A stretch of 6,758 nt of DNA from Rhodospirillales bacterium (GTDB lineage: Bacteria; Pseudomonadota; Alphaproteobacteria; Rhodospirillales_A; Casp-alpha2). Positions 5,105-6,758 of this stretch are shown here, in pieces. The position numbers and the translations under genes are program-made. The notes below the pieces were generated by a model. The model saw only the letters and a list, made by a program, of their open reading frames with translations, did not search any database and had not been told where the DNA came from. Position 1 is the stretch's first letter, and each line of letters begins with the position of its first letter. The stretch lies in contig JAESSX010000105.1 of assembly GCA_016763915.1 (NCBI GenBank), forward strand, positions 1-6,758. The letters are read 5' to 3'.

Positions 5105-6758
5105 ATGGCGTCCTATCAGTATTCCTATGTGATGAAGAACCTGACCAAGTCGTACCCCGGCGGGCGCGACATTCTGAAGGGCGTCACGCTGTCGTTCCTG
5201 CCCAACGTCAAGATCGGCGTGCTCGGCGTCAACGGCGCCGGCAAATCGACCCTGTTGAAGATCATGGCCGGCAAGGACACCGAATTCGGCGGCGAGGCGT
5301 GGGCGGCGGAAGGCGTGCGCGTCGGCTATCTCGAACAGGAACCCAACCTCGACCCGGACAAGGACGTTTTGTCCAACGTGCTCGAGGGCCTCGGCGAGAC
5401 CAAGGCGCTGCTCGACCGCTTCAACGAGATTTCCGAACGCTTCGCCGAGCCCATGGACGACGACGAGATGACCGCCCTGCTCGCCGAACAGGGCGATTTG
5501 CAGGAAAAGATCGACGCCGCCGAAGGCTGGGAAATGGAGCGCACGGTCGAAATCGCCATGGACGCGCTGCGCTGTCCGCCGGGCGACTCCGACGTCACCA
5601 TTTTGTCGGGCGGCGAGCGCCGCCGCGTCGCCTTGTGCCGATTGCTGCTGGAAAAACCCGAAATCCTGCTGCTCGATGAACCGACCAACCACCTGGACGC
5701 GGAATCCGTGGCCTGGCTGGAACACTATCTCGAGGCCTACACCGGCACCGTCATGATCGTCACCCATGACCGCTATTTCCTCGACAACGTGACGGGCTGG
5801 ATTCTGGAACTGGACCGGGGCATGGGCATTCCCTACGAAGGCAATTATTCGTCGTGGCTGGAACAGAAGGAAAAACGCCTCGGCCAGGAATCGCGCGAGG
5901 AATCGGCGCGCCAGCGAACCCTCAAGCATGAACTGGAATGGATCCGGGCCACCCCGCGCGCGCGCCAGACCAAATCCAGGGCCCGCATCACGGCCTATGA
6001 GGACCTGCTGGCCAAGGCCCAGGAACAGCAGATGGGCAAGGCCCAGATCGTCATCCCGCCGGGGCCGCGCCTCGGCAACCTGGTCATCGACGCCGAAGGC
6101 GTGTCCAAGGCTTTCGGCGATAAATTGCTGATCGAAGATCTCAGCTTCCGGGTGCCGCCGGGCGCTATCGTCGGCGTTATCGGCCCTAACGGCGCCGGCA
6201 AGACGACCCTGTTCCGCATGATCACCGGGGTTGAAGGCCCCGATGGCGGAAGCATGCGCGTCGGCGAAACGGTCGCTTTAGGCTATGTCGATCAATCGCG
6301 CGACAGCCTGAACCCCGACAATACCGTGTGGCAGGAAATCTCGGACGGCAACGACGAAATCCAGGTCGGCAAGCGCGCCCTGCAAAGCCGCGCCTACGTC
6401 GCCCAGTTCAATTTCAAGGGCGTCGATCAGCAAAAAAAGGTCGGCCTGCTGTCGGGCGGCGAGCGCAACCGCGTGCACATGGCGAAGATGCTGAAATCGG
6501 AAGCCAACGTGCAGCTGCTCGATGAACCGACCAACGACCTCGACGTCGAGACCCTGCGTGCCCTCGAAGACGCGCTCGAGGCGTTCGCCGGCTGCGTCAT
6601 CGTCATCAGCCATGACCGCTGGTTCCTGGACCGGCTGGCGACCCACATCCTGGCCTTCGAAGGCGAAAGCCGGGTGGTTTGGTTCGAGGGCAATTACCAG
6701 GATTACGAGGCCGACCGCCACCGCCGTCTCGGCACCGACGCCGACCAGCCGCACCGCA
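5105..6758 (+). CDS. ettA: Energy-dependent translational throttle protein EttA (ABC-F ATPase), 3' end outside window
   Basis: 551 codons are present, and E. coli EttA has 555 residues, so only a few are missing. EttA binds the ribosomal E site and gates the first elongation step according to the ATP/ADP level. It is soluble, with two ABC domains and no membrane part. Domain 1: Walker A GVNGAGKS (41-48), Q-loop Gln78, arm insertion about 95-140, signature LSGGE (167-171), Walker [12 protein letters not shown] (188-198) with catalytic Glu192, His221. The linker (about 242-322) carries the basic P-site-tRNA interaction motif ([17 protein letters not shown]). Domain 2: GPNGAGKT (360-367), Gln397, LSGGE (449-453), [10 protein letters not shown] (471-480) with Glu474, His503. 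Arm and linker length separate it from Uup and YheS. The ATG has GGAG 7 nt upstream. A Gln at 470 stands where Walker B usually has a hydrophobic residue. It is transcribed away from the symporter. Confidence 0.97.
   Translation, partial: MASYQYSYVMKNLTKSYPGGRDILKGVTLSFLPNVKIGVLGVNGAGKSTLLKIMAGKDTEFGGEAWAAEGVRVGYLEQEPNLDPDKDVLSNVLEGLGETKALLDRFNEISERFAEPMDDDEMTALLAEQGDLQEKIDAAEGWEMERTVEIAMDALRCPPGDSDVTILSGGERRRVALCRLLLEKPEILLLDEPTNHLDAESVAWLEHYLEAYTGTVMIVTHDRYFLDNVTGWILELDRGMGIPYEGNYSSWLEQKEKRLGQESREESARQRTLKHELEWIRATPRARQTKSRARITAYEDLLAKAQEQQMGKAQIVIPPGPRLGNLVIDAEGVSKAFGDKLLIEDLSFRVPPGAIVGVIGPNGAGKTTLFRMITGVEGPDGGSMRVGETVALGYVDQSRDSLNPDNTVWQEISDGNDEIQVGKRALQSRAYVAQFNFKGVDQQKKVGLLSGGERNRVHMAKMLKSEANVQLLDEPTNDLDVETLRALEDALEAFAGCVIVISHDRWFLDRLATHILAFEGESRVVWFEGNYQDYEADRHRRLGTDADQPHR

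Noticed and set aside
5015..5929. 304-codon open frame on the minus strand opposite ettA
   Set aside because: It mirrors the codon pattern of ettA, which has all ABC-F motifs on the plus strand. The antisense protein is a Val/Phe/Gly-rich composition typical of shadows in high-G+C genes.
6278..6754. 158-codon minus-strand frame opposite the end of ettA
   Set aside because: Same antisense-shadow composition as 5015-5929, even repeating similar phrases because it lies opposite the homologous second ABC domain.

Overview
The window looks like chromosomal DNA of an alphaproteobacterium, probably Rhodospirillales-like. The basis is high G+C coding regions, Shine-Dalgarno-led genes and an EttA sequence typical of that class; the genus cannot be named from sequence alone. 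It is mostly an envelope and transport region beside a translation-factor gene.

Layout. Positions 1-90 hold the last 29 codons of a membrane protein on the plus strand. Everything from about 197 to 4126 is on the minus strand. Read in the direction of transcription, it contains: a 662-aa sodium:solute symporter (SSS/SSF family) with a TTG start; a strong intrinsic terminator; an 81-aa protein with two membrane helices; a 218-aa membrane-anchored TPR protein whose ATG overlaps the preceding stop (ATGA); a 58-aa protein with an acidic tail and one C-terminal membrane helix; and a 164-aa secreted pentapeptide-repeat protein. The 58-aa gene is easily missed because it is so short.

Positions 4127-5104 separate the symporter from the divergent plus-strand gene. 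This stretch carries no intact gene of recognisable function. It does hold several dyads, a 24-bp tandem repeat, an AT-rich pair of 17-mers spaced 21 bp apart, and what appears to be the broken first part of a CBS-domain gene (ATG at 4824, good ribosome binding site, frame lost near 4925). From 5105 to the window end runs almost all of ettA, an ABC-F ATPase acting on the ribosome; 551 codons are present and the stop lies outside.

How it fits together. All complete minus-strand products are predicted to be in or beyond the inner membrane. The symporter probably imports a small organic solute with Na+. The 81-aa and TPR proteins are translationally coupled and may form one membrane complex, but the terminator in front of them argues against simple co-transcription with the symporter. 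CBS/DUF294 nucleotidyltransferase genes are often found beside SSS symporters, so the broken CBS-like start may be the relic of a lost regulatory partner. No CRISPR array, tRNA, rRNA or intact mobile element was seen.
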